Shown: positions 44,707-53,196 of the stretch, one piece after another
How positions within the stretch are numbered: the first letter of the stretch is position 1
Layout: each line of letters begins with the position of its first letter
Origin: Parabacteroides sp.
GTDB taxonomy: Bacteria; Bacteroidota; Bacteroidia; Bacteroidales; Tannerellaceae
DNA: 64,000 bases
NCBI GenBank assembly: GCA_017937385.1
Contig: JAGBDR010000035.1
Location: forward strand, 1 to 64,000
Reading direction: 5' to 3'
Program-made: the position numbers and the translations under genes
Notes under the pieces: model-generated
The model's input: only the letters and a program-made list of their open reading frames with translations
What the model was told of the DNA's origin: nothing
Database searches by the model: none

Positions 44707-47397
44707 ATGAAACGCATTTTTACAGAAATATTTTTGCTTTTGTCTGCCTGCTTTATACAAGCCCAGACAACCAATTATTATCAGAACCCGGACCGAATAT
44801 ATCTGGACTCCAAAGAAGGACACAATGGAAGTTTTGCCTGGCAGATGTATAAGGCCGATGAAACAAAAGATCCGGCTGAAAAGATTTCACAACCCGGTTA
44901 TCAGACGGGACAATGGATGCCGGCAATTGTTCCGGGTACGGTCCTGAATTCCTTGGTCCACAACCAAGTGTATCCGGAGCCTTACTTCGGCATGAATAAT
45001 AAATTGGATAAGGGAATCATCCCTGACCTTGCCAAAGCGGGACGCGATTTCTATACCTATTGGTTCCGTACAGAATTTGACGTACCGGAAAACTACAAAG
45101 ATAAAATCGTCTGGCTCCAGGTTGACGGTATCAACTACCGTGCCGAAATATGGGTAAACGGTCATCTACTCGGTAATATGTCCGGTATGTTCAAGCCGGA
45201 ATACATCAATATCACCGATTTCGCCCGTATCGGCCAAAAGAACGCTTTAGCCATCAAGGTTTACCCGGTTGATATGCCGGGAACCATCAAACCGAAACAA
45301 TGGGGAGCCGCCGGCGAGTTTCACAATGGCGGAGACGGGAATATCGGTTTGAACACCACCATGTTGATGAGCGTCGGTTGGGATTTCACATTCAACGATG
45401 GTATCCGGGACCGGAACACCGGTATCTGGAAAAACATCAGCCTCTATGCGACAGACAAAGCGGTTATCCGCCATCCGTTCATCAAATCCGAACTTGCCAA
45501 ACCCCACTACGATTTGGCCAAAGAGACGGTCAGCGTAGAGGTGACAAACCCGACACAACGGGGCGTAAAATGTACGGTCAAAGGAGAAATCACCGGTGAG
45601 AACATCACGTTCAGCAAAGACCTGAACCTGTTCAGAGGGGAAACACGGGAGATCCGCTTCACTCCGGAAGAATTTCCACAGCTGGCCATCAAAAATCCGC
45701 GCTTATGGTGGCCGATCTTCAAAGGGGAACCTGAATTGTATGAGCTGAAACTGACCGTAAGCATAGACGGAAAAGTGTCTGACGAAACGAAAACCCGTTT
45801 CGGTATCCGGGAAATCACATCCGACCAAAATACGCCTGACAAATCCCGCCAATTCTATGTGAACGGCAAGAAGTTGTTTATCCGGGGAACCAACTGGATT
45901 CCGGAAGGGATGCTCCGTACCTCTGACGAACGGACATACGCGGAATTGCGTTACACAAAGCAATCCGGTATCAACCTGATCCGTATGTGGGGAGGCGGAA
46001 TTGCCGAATCGGATTATTTCTTCCAGCTCTGTGACGAAATGGGACTCCTTGTCTGGCAGGAATTCTGGATGACCGGAGACACGAAACATCCGCAAGACAA
46101 AGACCTATATTTAAGCAATGTCGAAGCTACGGTTAAACGCCTGCGCAACCATCCTTCATTGGCCTACTATGTTTCATCCAATGAAAGCACGGAAATGCCG
46201 GGAGCCAAAGAACTGATCATGAAATTAGACGGCACACGCGGATATCAGATGCAATCGGAATGCGACGGTGTACATGATGGCAGCCCCTACAAACAGGTAA
46301 ACCCGATGCAGCACTACGAAAATACGGCATCCGAACGCGGTAGCCGTGTAGATGGTTTCAATCCGGAATATGGCGCACCTACCATTCCGACAGTCGAAAC
46401 CCTCCGTGAAGTGATGGACGAAAAAGACCTTTGGCCAATCAATAAAAAAGTATGGGATTATCATGATGGTGGGGGATTCCACTTGATGTCGACCCTGTAC
46501 ACGGACTTGACCAACCAGTATGGTCCCTCCTCTTCCATCGAAGAGTTTGCCATGAAAGGCCAGGCAGTCGGTGCCATGAACTCCAAATCCATCTGGGAGG
46601 TCTGGAACTATAACAAACTCAACTATGGAGACCGTTATGCCTCCGGATTATTGTTCTGGTATCATAACTGCCCCGTCAGTCAGGTTTGCGCCCGTATGTG
46701 GGACTATTCCTTGGAACCGACTGCCTCTTTATACCATACTCAGAACGCATTGGAACCGCTTCACGCACAGTTTGATTACCTGAAAAATACGGTTTCCGTC
46801 TACAATGATTACTATCAGGCATTCAAGAACTATAAAGTATCTGCCGAAGTGTATGATTTGAATAGCAAGAAGGTGTGGAGCAAAAGCCAGAAAATCGATA
46901 TCCCGGAAGACGGTGTCGTAAACGATATCTTCACAATCGACTTTCCCCAAAACATCACACAGGTTCATTTCATCAAACTACGCCTGTTCGATGCGAACGG
47001 AAAAGAGGTTGCCAATACTTTCTACTGGCGTTCCAAAGACAAGTATGAAGGCCGCAAGACCCTAACCGGCCCGACCTCATCCGGATTCGAAGAGCTGTCG
47101 AAATTGAAACAGGTGCAACTGAAAATCCGCTACAAAACATACCAAGAAGACGACCGGCATTTCATCAAAGCCGAAATAAAGAATCCGTCTTCAACCGTAG
47201 CCTTTTTCACCCAGCTTCAATTACTCGATCCGGATAAAAAACCGGTGCGTCCCAGTTTCTATACGGACAACTTCTTCTCTCTTTTGCCGGGAGAAAGCAA
47301 AACCGTCATCATAGAAACGGCCGAAAGCGATATGCCGTCCAAACCAACGTTCGTTGTGAAAGGTTGGAATATCAAACCGAGCAATTTCAACTTATAA
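44707..47397 (+). CDS. GH2 family beta-mannosidase / exo-beta-glucosaminidase-like enzyme
   Basis: 896 residues with a signal peptide ending near CFIQAQ. Sugar-binding jelly roll (residues 35-210: FDVPENYKDKIVWLQVDGIN), Ig-like domain (about 255-370), TIM barrel from about 385 (FIRGTNWIPEG, MWGGGIAESDYFFQLCDEMG). The acid/base Glu is in YYVSSNESTEMP and the nucleophile Glu in FNPEYGAPTIP. Two further beta domains close the protein. The GGGIAESDYF motif is typical of mannosidase and CsxA-like GH2 groups rather than LacZ. With GH130 it suggests breakdown of a mannose-containing beta-linked glycan such as an N-glycan core or mannan. Confidence 0.88.
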   Translation: MKRIFTEIFLLLSACFIQAQTTNYYQNPDRIYLDSKEGHNGSFAWQMYKADETKDPAEKISQPGYQTGQWMPAIVPGTVLNSLVHNQVYPEPYFGMNNKLDKGIIPDLAKAGRDFYTYWFRTEFDVPENYKDKIVWLQVDGINYRAEIWVNGHLLGNMSGMFKPEYINITDFARIGQKNALAIKVYPVDMPGTIKPKQWGAAGEFHNGGDGNIGLNTTMLMSVGWDFTFNDGIRDRNTGIWKNISLYATDKAVIRHPFIKSELAKPHYDLAKETVSVEVTNPTQRGVKCTVKGEITGENITFSKDLNLFRGETREIRFTPEEFPQLAIKNPRLWWPIFKGEPELYELKLTVSIDGKVSDETKTRFGIREITSDQNTPDKSRQFYVNGKKLFIRGTNWIPEGMLRTSDERTYAELRYTKQSGINLIRMWGGGIAESDYFFQLCDEMGLLVWQEFWMTGDTKHPQDKDLYLSNVEATVKRLRNHPSLAYYVSSNESTEMPGAKELIMKLDGTRGYQMQSECDGVHDGSPYKQVNPMQHYENTASERGSRVDGFNPEYGAPTIPTVETLREVMDEKDLWPINKKVWDYHDGGGFHLMSTLYTDLTNQYGPSSSIEEFAMKGQAVGAMNSKSIWEVWNYNKLNYGDRYASGLLFWYHNCPVSQVCARMWDYSLEPTASLYHTQNALEPLHAQFDYLKNTVSVYNDYYQAFKNYKVSAEVYDLNSKKVWSKSQKIDIPEDGVVNDIFTIDFPQNITQVHFIKLRLFDANGKEVANTFYWRSKDKYEGRKTLTGPTSSGFEELSKLKQVQLKIRYKTYQEDDRHFIKAEIKNPSSTVAFFTQLQLLDPDKKPVRPSFYTDNFFSLLPGESKTVIIETAESDMPSKPTFVVKGWNIKPSNFNL

Positions 47398-47423
47398 GCT
47401 ACAGACAGGTAAATGGAAAACGA

Positions 47424-47448
47424 CAAAAGGCGCCTACAGCGCCTTTTG
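47424..47448 (+). terminator. GCGCC hairpin after the GH2 gene
   Basis: CAAAAGGCGC-ctaca-GCGCCTTTTG, 26 bases after the stop. This is the same end hairpin as in the composite repeat elements, here acting as the only plausible terminator of region 2. Confidence 0.7.
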
Positions 47449-47516
47449 ACACTGCTTGTCATCAACTTTTCTGGAGAAATTTCGCATCAACACAACCATA
47501 ACTGAAATTGTTTCCG

Positions 47517-47524
47517 TACTTTTG
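47517..47524 (+). promoter_or_regulatory. Promoter -7 box for metallophosphoesterase pair
   Basis: TACTTTTG, 16 bases before the ATG at 47541; the in-frame ATG at 47508 lies upstream of it. Confidence 0.6.
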
Positions 47525-47540
47525 CCGAAAATTTACGATT

Positions 47541-48632
47541 ATGCCGGCATTCTTTATTGTCCTCATCAGTATCTATCTTGCGGGAAATCTTTATATATTC
47601 AGGAGAGGGGCGCAGGCTTTGGTGGCGCAGCCTTTTGGAGTGAAAATGCTATTGGCTGTGCTGTTTTGGTGCGGGGCATTGGCTTTTATCGGGAGTTTTT
47701 GGGGGCGGAATGCCAAATTGCCGATTGCGTTGGCCCATACGATACATGAGGTCGGGACCGGTTGGCTGGTTTTCGCACTTTATATGGTGCTGTGTCTGAT
47801 CGTATTCGATTTGTTCCGACTTTTCAACTATCCTTGTAAACAGGGATTCTATATATCCTTATTCCTAACACTCAGTTTATTAGGATATGGACACTATCAT
47901 TACCAACACCCGAAGACAAAAGTTATCAACATCGTTATCAACAAGTCGGCGGTTCATTATGAACAACCATTGAAAGTCGTTGCCGTCAGCGATGTCCATT
48001 TAGGATACGGAACCGACAAAGAAGCACTCAAACAATATGTCAGGATGATCAACGCACAGCAACCGGATTTGCTCCTGATTGCCGGCGACCTGATCGACAA
48101 TAGCGTAGTCCCTCTTTATGAAGAAAAGATGATGGAGGAGCTACGCGAATTGCAAGCGCCTTTAGGTATCTATATGGTTCCGGGAAATCATGAGTTCTTC
48201 AGCGACATGCGGAAGTGTATCCGTTTCATAGACGAAACCCCGATCCGCTTGCTTCGGGACGAGGTCGTGACATTGCCGGGCGGTATACAGATCATCGGGC
48301 GCGACGACCGTAGCAATCCATCCCGCCGCTCCTTACAGGAACTGGTGAAAGAGATCGACCCTGCCAAACCGGTTATCCTATTGGATCATCAACCATACAA
48401 CTTGCCGGATACGGAACAGGCCGGGATCGACCTCCAGTTCAGCGGACATACCCACCGCGGACAGATCTGGCCGATCAGCCTCATCACGGACCACCTGTTC
48501 GACCAGAGCCACGGATACCGCCAATGGGGAAATAGCCATATCTATGTTTCCTCCGGCTTGTCGCTTTGGGGACCTCCGTTCCGAATCGGGACAGACAGCG
48601 AGTTGATTGTGTTCAACATCACCTGTAAATAG
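47541..48632 (+). CDS. Membrane-anchored metallophosphoesterase 1
   Basis: 363 residues. Four N-terminal hydrophobic helices (about residues 1-130), then a calcineurin-like phosphoesterase domain: AVSDVHLGYGTDKEA (Asp-x-His), LLIAGDLIDNS, VPGNHEFFSD, and QFSGHTHRGQIWP (two His). Close to the YaeI group that acts on lipid phosphates such as UDP-diacylglucosamine, but the substrate is not evident. Tandem paralog 9 bases downstream, so the pair probably arose by duplication. Confidence 0.9.
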   Translation: MPAFFIVLISIYLAGNLYIFRRGAQALVAQPFGVKMLLAVLFWCGALAFIGSFWGRNAKLPIALAHTIHEVGTGWLVFALYMVLCLIVFDLFRLFNYPCKQGFYISLFLTLSLLGYGHYHYQHPKTKVINIVINKSAVHYEQPLKVVAVSDVHLGYGTDKEALKQYVRMINAQQPDLLLIAGDLIDNSVVPLYEEKMMEELRELQAPLGIYMVPGNHEFFSDMRKCIRFIDETPIRLLRDEVVTLPGGIQIIGRDDRSNPSRRSLQELVKEIDPAKPVILLDHQPYNLPDTEQAGIDLQFSGHTHRGQIWPISLITDHLFDQSHGYRQWGNSHIYVSSGLSLWGPPFRIGTDSELIVFNITCK

Positions 48633-48641
48633 TCTATAATC

Positions 48642-49772
48642 ATGCGGGTCTTCATTCAATCGATAGTCGCACAGCTCTTGCTGAATCCTTATATCTTCTG
48701 GCGGGGGTATCAGGCGATCCCTCCCAAAAAGAGCTGGCGGATTCCTTATGTCCTGTTTTTCGTTCTTGAGCTGTCGCTCTTCTTCTTCGGTTTTATATTC
48801 CGCGATGTGTTGCCGGACCCTGTTATGATCGCGATCCAATATATTTGCAACACCTGGTATATCGCCTCTATTTATATCACGCTCTCCCTGCTGGCATTGG
48901 AAACGGTCCGGCTCAGCGACCGGTTCTTCCACTGGTTTCCCGGCTGGATAACAGGGCATTGGGAACAGACGAAACAGGCCTTGTTCTTCGGGATCATGGC
49001 AATCGTCACTTGCCTGATGCTCCATGCCTATCATGTGGTTGCCTACCCGGTTGTCAAGAATGTATATATAACTCTTCCCAAAGGGAGCAGCGACCGCGAC
49101 AGTATAACGATTGTCATGATGAGCGACTTGCATATCGGAGAGGTGATCGGCAAGAAACTGGTACAACGCTACGTAAAGATGAGCAATGCGCAACATCCCG
49201 ACTTGGTTGTCTTGGTTGGCGACATCATGGACTATGAATCCCGTTTTGCCGAGAAAGCCCGTATCGAGGAGGATTTGAAACAACTGGAAAGTACGTTGGG
49301 CGTATATGTGGTGTATGGCAACCATGAGTACCGCGCCAACCGCATGGCCAAATACCGTTGGTTGAAGAAAACGGGGGCGACCCTTCTGATCGATTCCGTT
49401 GCACGTCCGGACTCTTCCTTTTACCTGATCGGACGGGATGATTATATCAACAAGAAAAGAAAACCGCTGCACACACTTATGGCAGGCATAGACACGACCA
49501 AGCCGGTCATCGTCTTGGACCATCAACCCTGGTCGTTCGCAGAAATGATAATGAATGGTGTGGATCTCGGACTTCACGGGCATACCCATAACGGGCAACT
49601 GTGGCCTTACCCGCTTTTAATGAAATGGGTCTATGAATGTCCGTACGGTTATTATAGGAAAGGGCCGACTCAGTTTTATGTCTCTTCCGGCATCGGGATA
49701 GCCGGACCGCCCTACCGAGTCGGCACTGTATCAGAAATGGTTGTATTACATATCAAGTTCAGGGGCAGCTAA
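48642..49772 (+). CDS. Membrane-anchored metallophosphoesterase 2
   Basis: 376 residues with the same architecture as the gene before it: hydrophobic helices to about residue 140, then MMSDLHIGEVIGKK, VVLVGDIMDYE, VYGNHEYRAN, and LGLHGHTHNGQLWP as metal-ligand blocks. The two proteins align over their whole length but are clearly diverged. The last 27 bases overlap the end of the convergent S41 protease gene. Confidence 0.9.
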   Translation: MRVFIQSIVAQLLLNPYIFWRGYQAIPPKKSWRIPYVLFFVLELSLFFFGFIFRDVLPDPVMIAIQYICNTWYIASIYITLSLLALETVRLSDRFFHWFPGWITGHWEQTKQALFFGIMAIVTCLMLHAYHVVAYPVVKNVYITLPKGSSDRDSITIVMMSDLHIGEVIGKKLVQRYVKMSNAQHPDLVVLVGDIMDYESRFAEKARIEEDLKQLESTLGVYVVYGNHEYRANRMAKYRWLKKTGATLLIDSVARPDSSFYLIGRDDYINKKRKPLHTLMAGIDTTKPVIVLDHQPWSFAEMIMNGVDLGLHGHTHNGQLWPYPLLMKWVYECPYGYYRKGPTQFYVSSGIGIAGPPYRVGTVSEMVVLHIKFRGS

Positions 49773-51422
49773 TGTCTGTTGGTATAACGTCCGATCGCCT
49801 AACACTTCCAATGCTTTTTCCAGCACTTCATCTTCCTTCAGGCTGTTTATCAGTTCGCCTTTCTGGAAATAATAGCGTTTCATGATTTCAGAAGCCATCA
49901 GTTTCTTGATCTGTTCCTTGTTACGGTTGAAATCCCGTTCCAAGTCCGGAGTCAGTTTCGCTTCCAAATCGTTGAAGATCGTAGAGTCATTGTCCATATA
50001 GCCTTCGAACTTGGCCACCTCTTTCAGGTTCTTCAACAGTTTTTCGCTTTGCCGGTCGTAGGTAAAATTCTTTTCTTCGGCATATTGCTTAAACGCTTCA
50101 AAGTCCTCATCAGTCACCTCGAACTCTTCGGGTGAAGCGATCTTCTTGCGGCTCCGTGACCAGTCGGCAACAAAGTCCGTCAGAAGGAAATCCGTCGCCA
50201 AGTAGAACATCATCGTCGGCGTTTCCGGCTCTTCGATCTTAAAGTCCGGCGTGATACCGCCTCCATCCCGGACGGGACGTCCCTTGGAAGTGTAGAATAC
50301 AGATGTCAGGCTATCCGGAATGGCACCGACACTGCCATCGGCTTTCCGGTGCGAGTAGTCCATTTGCTGGATACAACGGCCGCTGGGGATGTAATACTTG
50401 CTCATCGTCACCTTCACACTCCCGTTATAAGGAAGTTCCCGGGTAGACTGGACAAGTCCTTTCCCGAAAGAACGCTGTCCGACCAGTACGGCACGGTCCA
50501 TATCCTGCAAGGCTCCCGAAACGATCTCTGCTGCCGAAGCCGATCCGCCGTTAATCAGGACAGCCATCGGCATCACCGTATCGAGCGGTTCGTTGGGGGT
50601 ACGATAGGTACGGTCCCACTGGCTGATCTTTCCTTTTGTCGAGACAACCTCTTTCCCTTTCGGGACAAACATACCGACGATCTGCGTGGCGCTTTCCAGC
50701 AAACCGCCACCATTGTTACGCAAGTCCAGGACCAGCGATTGGATGTGATGGTTCTTTTTCAAGTCTTCGAACGCATTCTTGACTTCCTGCGCACTCTTGT
50801 CTGTGAAGCCTTTCAGATAGATATAACCGATGCCGTTACCCCGCACGCCATAGTAGGTCACTTGGTTTTCCAGGATCTGCTTGCGCACCAGTTCCACTTC
50901 GCGCGGTTTCTTGTCATACGGACTCTGTATCTTCAATACCATCTTCGTGTTGGGAACCCCTTTCAACAGGGAGCTCACCTCGTCAGAAGACTTGGTTGTC
51001 ACGTCTACCGTGTCGATCGCCAAAATGCGGTCGCCCGCTTTCAAGCCGGCCAAAGCCGCCGGCATGCCTTCGAACGGCTCGACAATATAGACACCCCCCT
51101 CTTTCCGTTCGCGGATGTAAGAACCGATGCCACCATATTCGCCGGTCGTCATGAATTTCAGTTTATCCATATCCTGCTCCGGATAGTATTCGGTATAAGG
51201 ATCCAACCCACCCAGCATCACATCGATCCCCCGGCGCACCGTTTTCTCGACGTCGACTGAATCCACATAAAACATTTCCACCTCTTTTACCAGAGCGTTG
51301 AAGATATCCAGGTTTTTACTGACCTCGAAACGACTGTCATTCTGTGCTTGTCCGGGGATCACGCCCCCCAACAGAAACAGCAGACTTAAAAGAACGATTA
51401 TTTTCTCTCGTTGTTTATACAT
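49746..51422 (-). CDS. S41 family C-terminal processing peptidase (CtpA/Prc-like)
   Basis: 558 residues with a signal peptide ending near PGQAQN. PDZ domain (about residues 95-175: GVYIVEPFEGMPAALAGLKA). Protease core with the catalytic Ser in INGGSASAAEIVSGAL and Lys in RSFGKGLVQSTREL. A helical C-terminal tail (ELINSLKEDEVLEKALEVLG) is usual in Bacteroidetes members. A periplasmic protease that trims exported proteins. Probably cotranscribed with the PfkB kinase 47 bases upstream. Confidence 0.95.
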   Translation of the reverse strand: MYKQREKIIVLLSLLFLLGGVIPGQAQNDSRFEVSKNLDIFNALVKEVEMFYVDSVDVEKTVRRGIDVMLGGLDPYTEYYPEQDMDKLKFMTTGEYGGIGSYIRERKEGGVYIVEPFEGMPAALAGLKAGDRILAIDTVDVTTKSSDEVSSLLKGVPNTKMVLKIQSPYDKKPREVELVRKQILENQVTYYGVRGNGIGYIYLKGFTDKSAQEVKNAFEDLKKNHHIQSLVLDLRNNGGGLLESATQIVGMFVPKGKEVVSTKGKISQWDRTYRTPNEPLDTVMPMAVLINGGSASAAEIVSGALQDMDRAVLVGQRSFGKGLVQSTRELPYNGSVKVTMSKYYIPSGRCIQQMDYSHRKADGSVGAIPDSLTSVFYTSKGRPVRDGGGITPDFKIEEPETPTMMFYLATDFLLTDFVADWSRSRKKIASPEEFEVTDEDFEAFKQYAEEKNFTYDRQSEKLLKNLKEVAKFEGYMDNDSTIFNDLEAKLTPDLERDFNRNKEQIKKLMASEIMKRYYFQKGELINSLKEDEVLEKALEVLGDRTLYQQTLAAPELDM

Positions 51423-51469
51423 AGAATATTTAGTTAATTAACGATGTAAATGTATATAATAAACGCTTG

Positions 51470-52447
51470 TCAGTCCAATATCGCATTTACTTTTAACTTT
51501 ATTTGTTCCCATTTATCATCCGGTATCTGCGCTCCGATCACCTCAATGATGTAGCCAGCCAAAAGCGAACCGATGCGGGCCGACTGTTCCAAAGTAGCCC
51601 CAAGTGACTGTCCATAAAGGAATCCGGCGGCAAAATGATCGCCGGCACCGGTCGTGTCAACCGGCTTGCCTCCTTCCGCCGGAACAGCGACAACCAGCCC
51701 TTTGCTTCCAACCAGGGCACCCTCCTTACCTAAAGTCACCAAAGCGACCTCCACCTGCTCCGAAAGGGCTTGGACCGCTTCGCGTGCTTGCAACCCGGTA
51801 AAGGCTTCCGCTTCACTTTCGTTGGAGAAAAGGATATCGACATATTGCGGGATAATGTCGTTCAACAGCCCTCGGAAAGCATTCACGATATTGAAGTTGG
51901 AAAGATCGAGGGCGACCTTCAACCCCAATTTCTTCGCTTTCCGCATCGTGGTGCGCACCAGCTCTTCATTCACCAGCAAATACCCCTCTATATATATACA
52001 TTGGTAAGAAGAAAGTATCTCTTCCGTAATTTCATCCGGCATGATTGTCGGGGCCGGCCCGAGGAAAGTCCCCATCGTCCGTTCGCCATCCGGCGAAATC
52101 AAGACCGTACAACTACCGGAAATCCCGTCTGTCTTGACAAAATAGGGAGTGACATTCGCTTTTTTCAACGCCTCTTCATAATATGCACCAACCGAATCGG
52201 AGCCGATCTTACCGATAAATCCGGTATTGGCACCCAAAGCAGCCATCGCACGCATGGTATTGCAAACCGAACCACCCGGTGCCTGGCTACGTTCAAGGCC
52301 TTCCTGCGACTTGCGGATCTTAATCATCTGCTCCTGGTTAATCATATCCATCGCCCCCTTCTGTATGCCCACATCTGCCAATACATCATCACTTTTCAGC
52401 CTCAGCAATACGTCTACCAAAGCATTCCCTAATCCTATTGTATTCAT
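51470..52447 (-). CDS. PfkB family kinase (adenosine/sugar kinase-like)
   Basis: 325 residues. N-terminal PfkB signature region GGSVCNTMRAMAALGANTGF with GKIGSDSVG, and C-terminal signature VDTTGAGDHFAAGFLYG with the catalytic Asp. In Bacteroidetes the family is often annotated as adenosine kinase. EGYLLVNEELV and LSNFNIV lie where the adenosine kinase group has similar stretches, but the substrate remains uncertain. Cytoplasmic. Promoter at 52467, sharing a short divergent region with the tRNA-Asn promoter. Confidence 0.88.
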   Translation of the reverse strand: MNTIGLGNALVDVLLRLKSDDVLADVGIQKGAMDMINQEQMIKIRKSQEGLERSQAPGGSVCNTMRAMAALGANTGFIGKIGSDSVGAYYEEALKKANVTPYFVKTDGISGSCTVLISPDGERTMGTFLGPAPTIMPDEITEEILSSYQCIYIEGYLLVNEELVRTTMRKAKKLGLKVALDLSNFNIVNAFRGLLNDIIPQYVDILFSNESEAEAFTGLQAREAVQALSEQVEVALVTLGKEGALVGSKGLVVAVPAEGGKPVDTTGAGDHFAAGFLYGQSLGATLEQSARIGSLLAGYIIEVIGAQIPDDKWEQIKLKVNAILD

Positions 52448-52466
52448 TTTTTTCTAATTTTTTTCG

Positions 52467-52474
52467 CAAAGATA
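52467..52474 (-). promoter_or_regulatory. Promoter -7 box for PfkB kinase gene
   Basis: TATCTTTG on the minus strand, 19 bases upstream of the ATG at 52447. Confidence 0.6.
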
Positions 52475-52497
52475 TTGCATATTTCAAAAAGAACCTC

Positions 52498-52505
52498 TAC
52501 TTTTG
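52498..52505 (+). promoter_or_regulatory. Promoter for tRNA-Asn cluster
   Basis: TACTTTTG with a TTG at 52475-52477, 20 bases upstream, matching the Bacteroidetes -33/-7 layout. It lies 53 bases before the first tRNA. Confidence 0.65.
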
Positions 52506-52558
52506 CAGTGCAATTTCAGGAAAGGAAATAACAAGAACGAAACTGGAATGAAACAAAT

Positions 52559-52632
52559 TCTTCTTTAGCTCAGTTGGTTAGAGCATCTGACTGTTAATCA
52601 GAGGGTCCTTGGTTCAAGTCCAAGAAGAAGAG
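52559..52632 (+). tRNA. tRNA-Asn (GTT), copy 1
   Basis: Acceptor TCTTCTT pairs with AAGAAGA; anticodon loop ctGTTaa inside the ctgac/atcag stem; T-arm CTTGGTTCAAGTCCAAG. No encoded CCA. First of three identical copies. Confidence 0.97.
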
Positions 52633-52663
52633 CGAAAAGACATCGGGAAAGACTGAAAAACAT

Positions 52664-52737
52664 TCTTCTTTAGCTCAGTTGGTTAGAGCATCTGACTGTT
52701 AATCAGAGGGTCCTTGGTTCAAGTCCAAGAAGAAGAG
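52664..52737 (+). tRNA. tRNA-Asn (GTT), copy 2
   Basis: Identical to copy 1. The 31-base spacer before it differs from the next spacer by a single base, so the repeat unit is about 105 bases of tRNA plus spacer. Confidence 0.97.
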
Positions 52738-52767
52738 CGAAAGACATCGGGAAAGACTGAAAAACAT

Positions 52768-52841
52768 TCTTCTTTAGCTCAGTTGGTTAGAGCATCTGAC
52801 TGTTAATCAGAGGGTCCTTGGTTCAAGTCCAAGAAGAAGAG
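52768..52841 (+). tRNA. tRNA-Asn (GTT), copy 3
   Basis: Identical to copies 1 and 2. The array ends here; the following sequence (ATATTATTCTACC) differs from the spacer. Confidence 0.97.
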
Positions 52842-52977
52842 CAATATTATTCTACCGCAATAGCGTTTCTGCAAAATTCTGTATTTAATCCACTATTTTT
52901 TAATTCTATATAGCAAGAGGAACTCTTGATAGTTTCTTTGTATAACTGTGCTCCAAAAACTTTGATTGAGGTAGTAG

Positions 52978-53190
52978 CCATTTAGTAACTTAGTTAGTAC
53001 CCTGTAAAGGTGTTGCTATACATAAACAACTCATATTCATTACAGTACCCTTACAGGGTACAAACACAATGGGAGGAATACACCGTCCCCCAGGTTGAAA
53101 CCCGGGGCTATCATGCACGGCGCCTACAGCGCCTTTCGACACAGCCTCCTATTATGCGAAGTGCCTACAGCGCCTTAAGCTACTAAATGG
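52978..53190 (+). repeat. Composite palindromic repeat element, copy C (incomplete), in a flanking inverted repeat
   Basis: The inner arms TACCCTGTAAAGGTGTTGC and GTACCCTTACAGGGTAC (52998-53062) and the right outer arm up to tttcgacaca (about 53145) match copy A in the same orientation. The left outer arm is missing. An extra fragment tattatgcgaagtgcctacagcgcctt follows to 53177. CCATTTAGTAACTTAG (52978) and its near complement CTTAAGCTACTAAATGG (53174-53190) flank the whole. It fills the gap between the tRNA-Asn array and miaB. Confidence 0.75.
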
Positions 53191-53196
53191 TTTACT

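Noticed and set aside
52559..52841. Regular repeats with equal spacers, CRISPR-like at first sight
   Set aside because: The repeats are complete tRNA-Asn genes and the spacers are nearly identical to each other; no cas genes are nearby.
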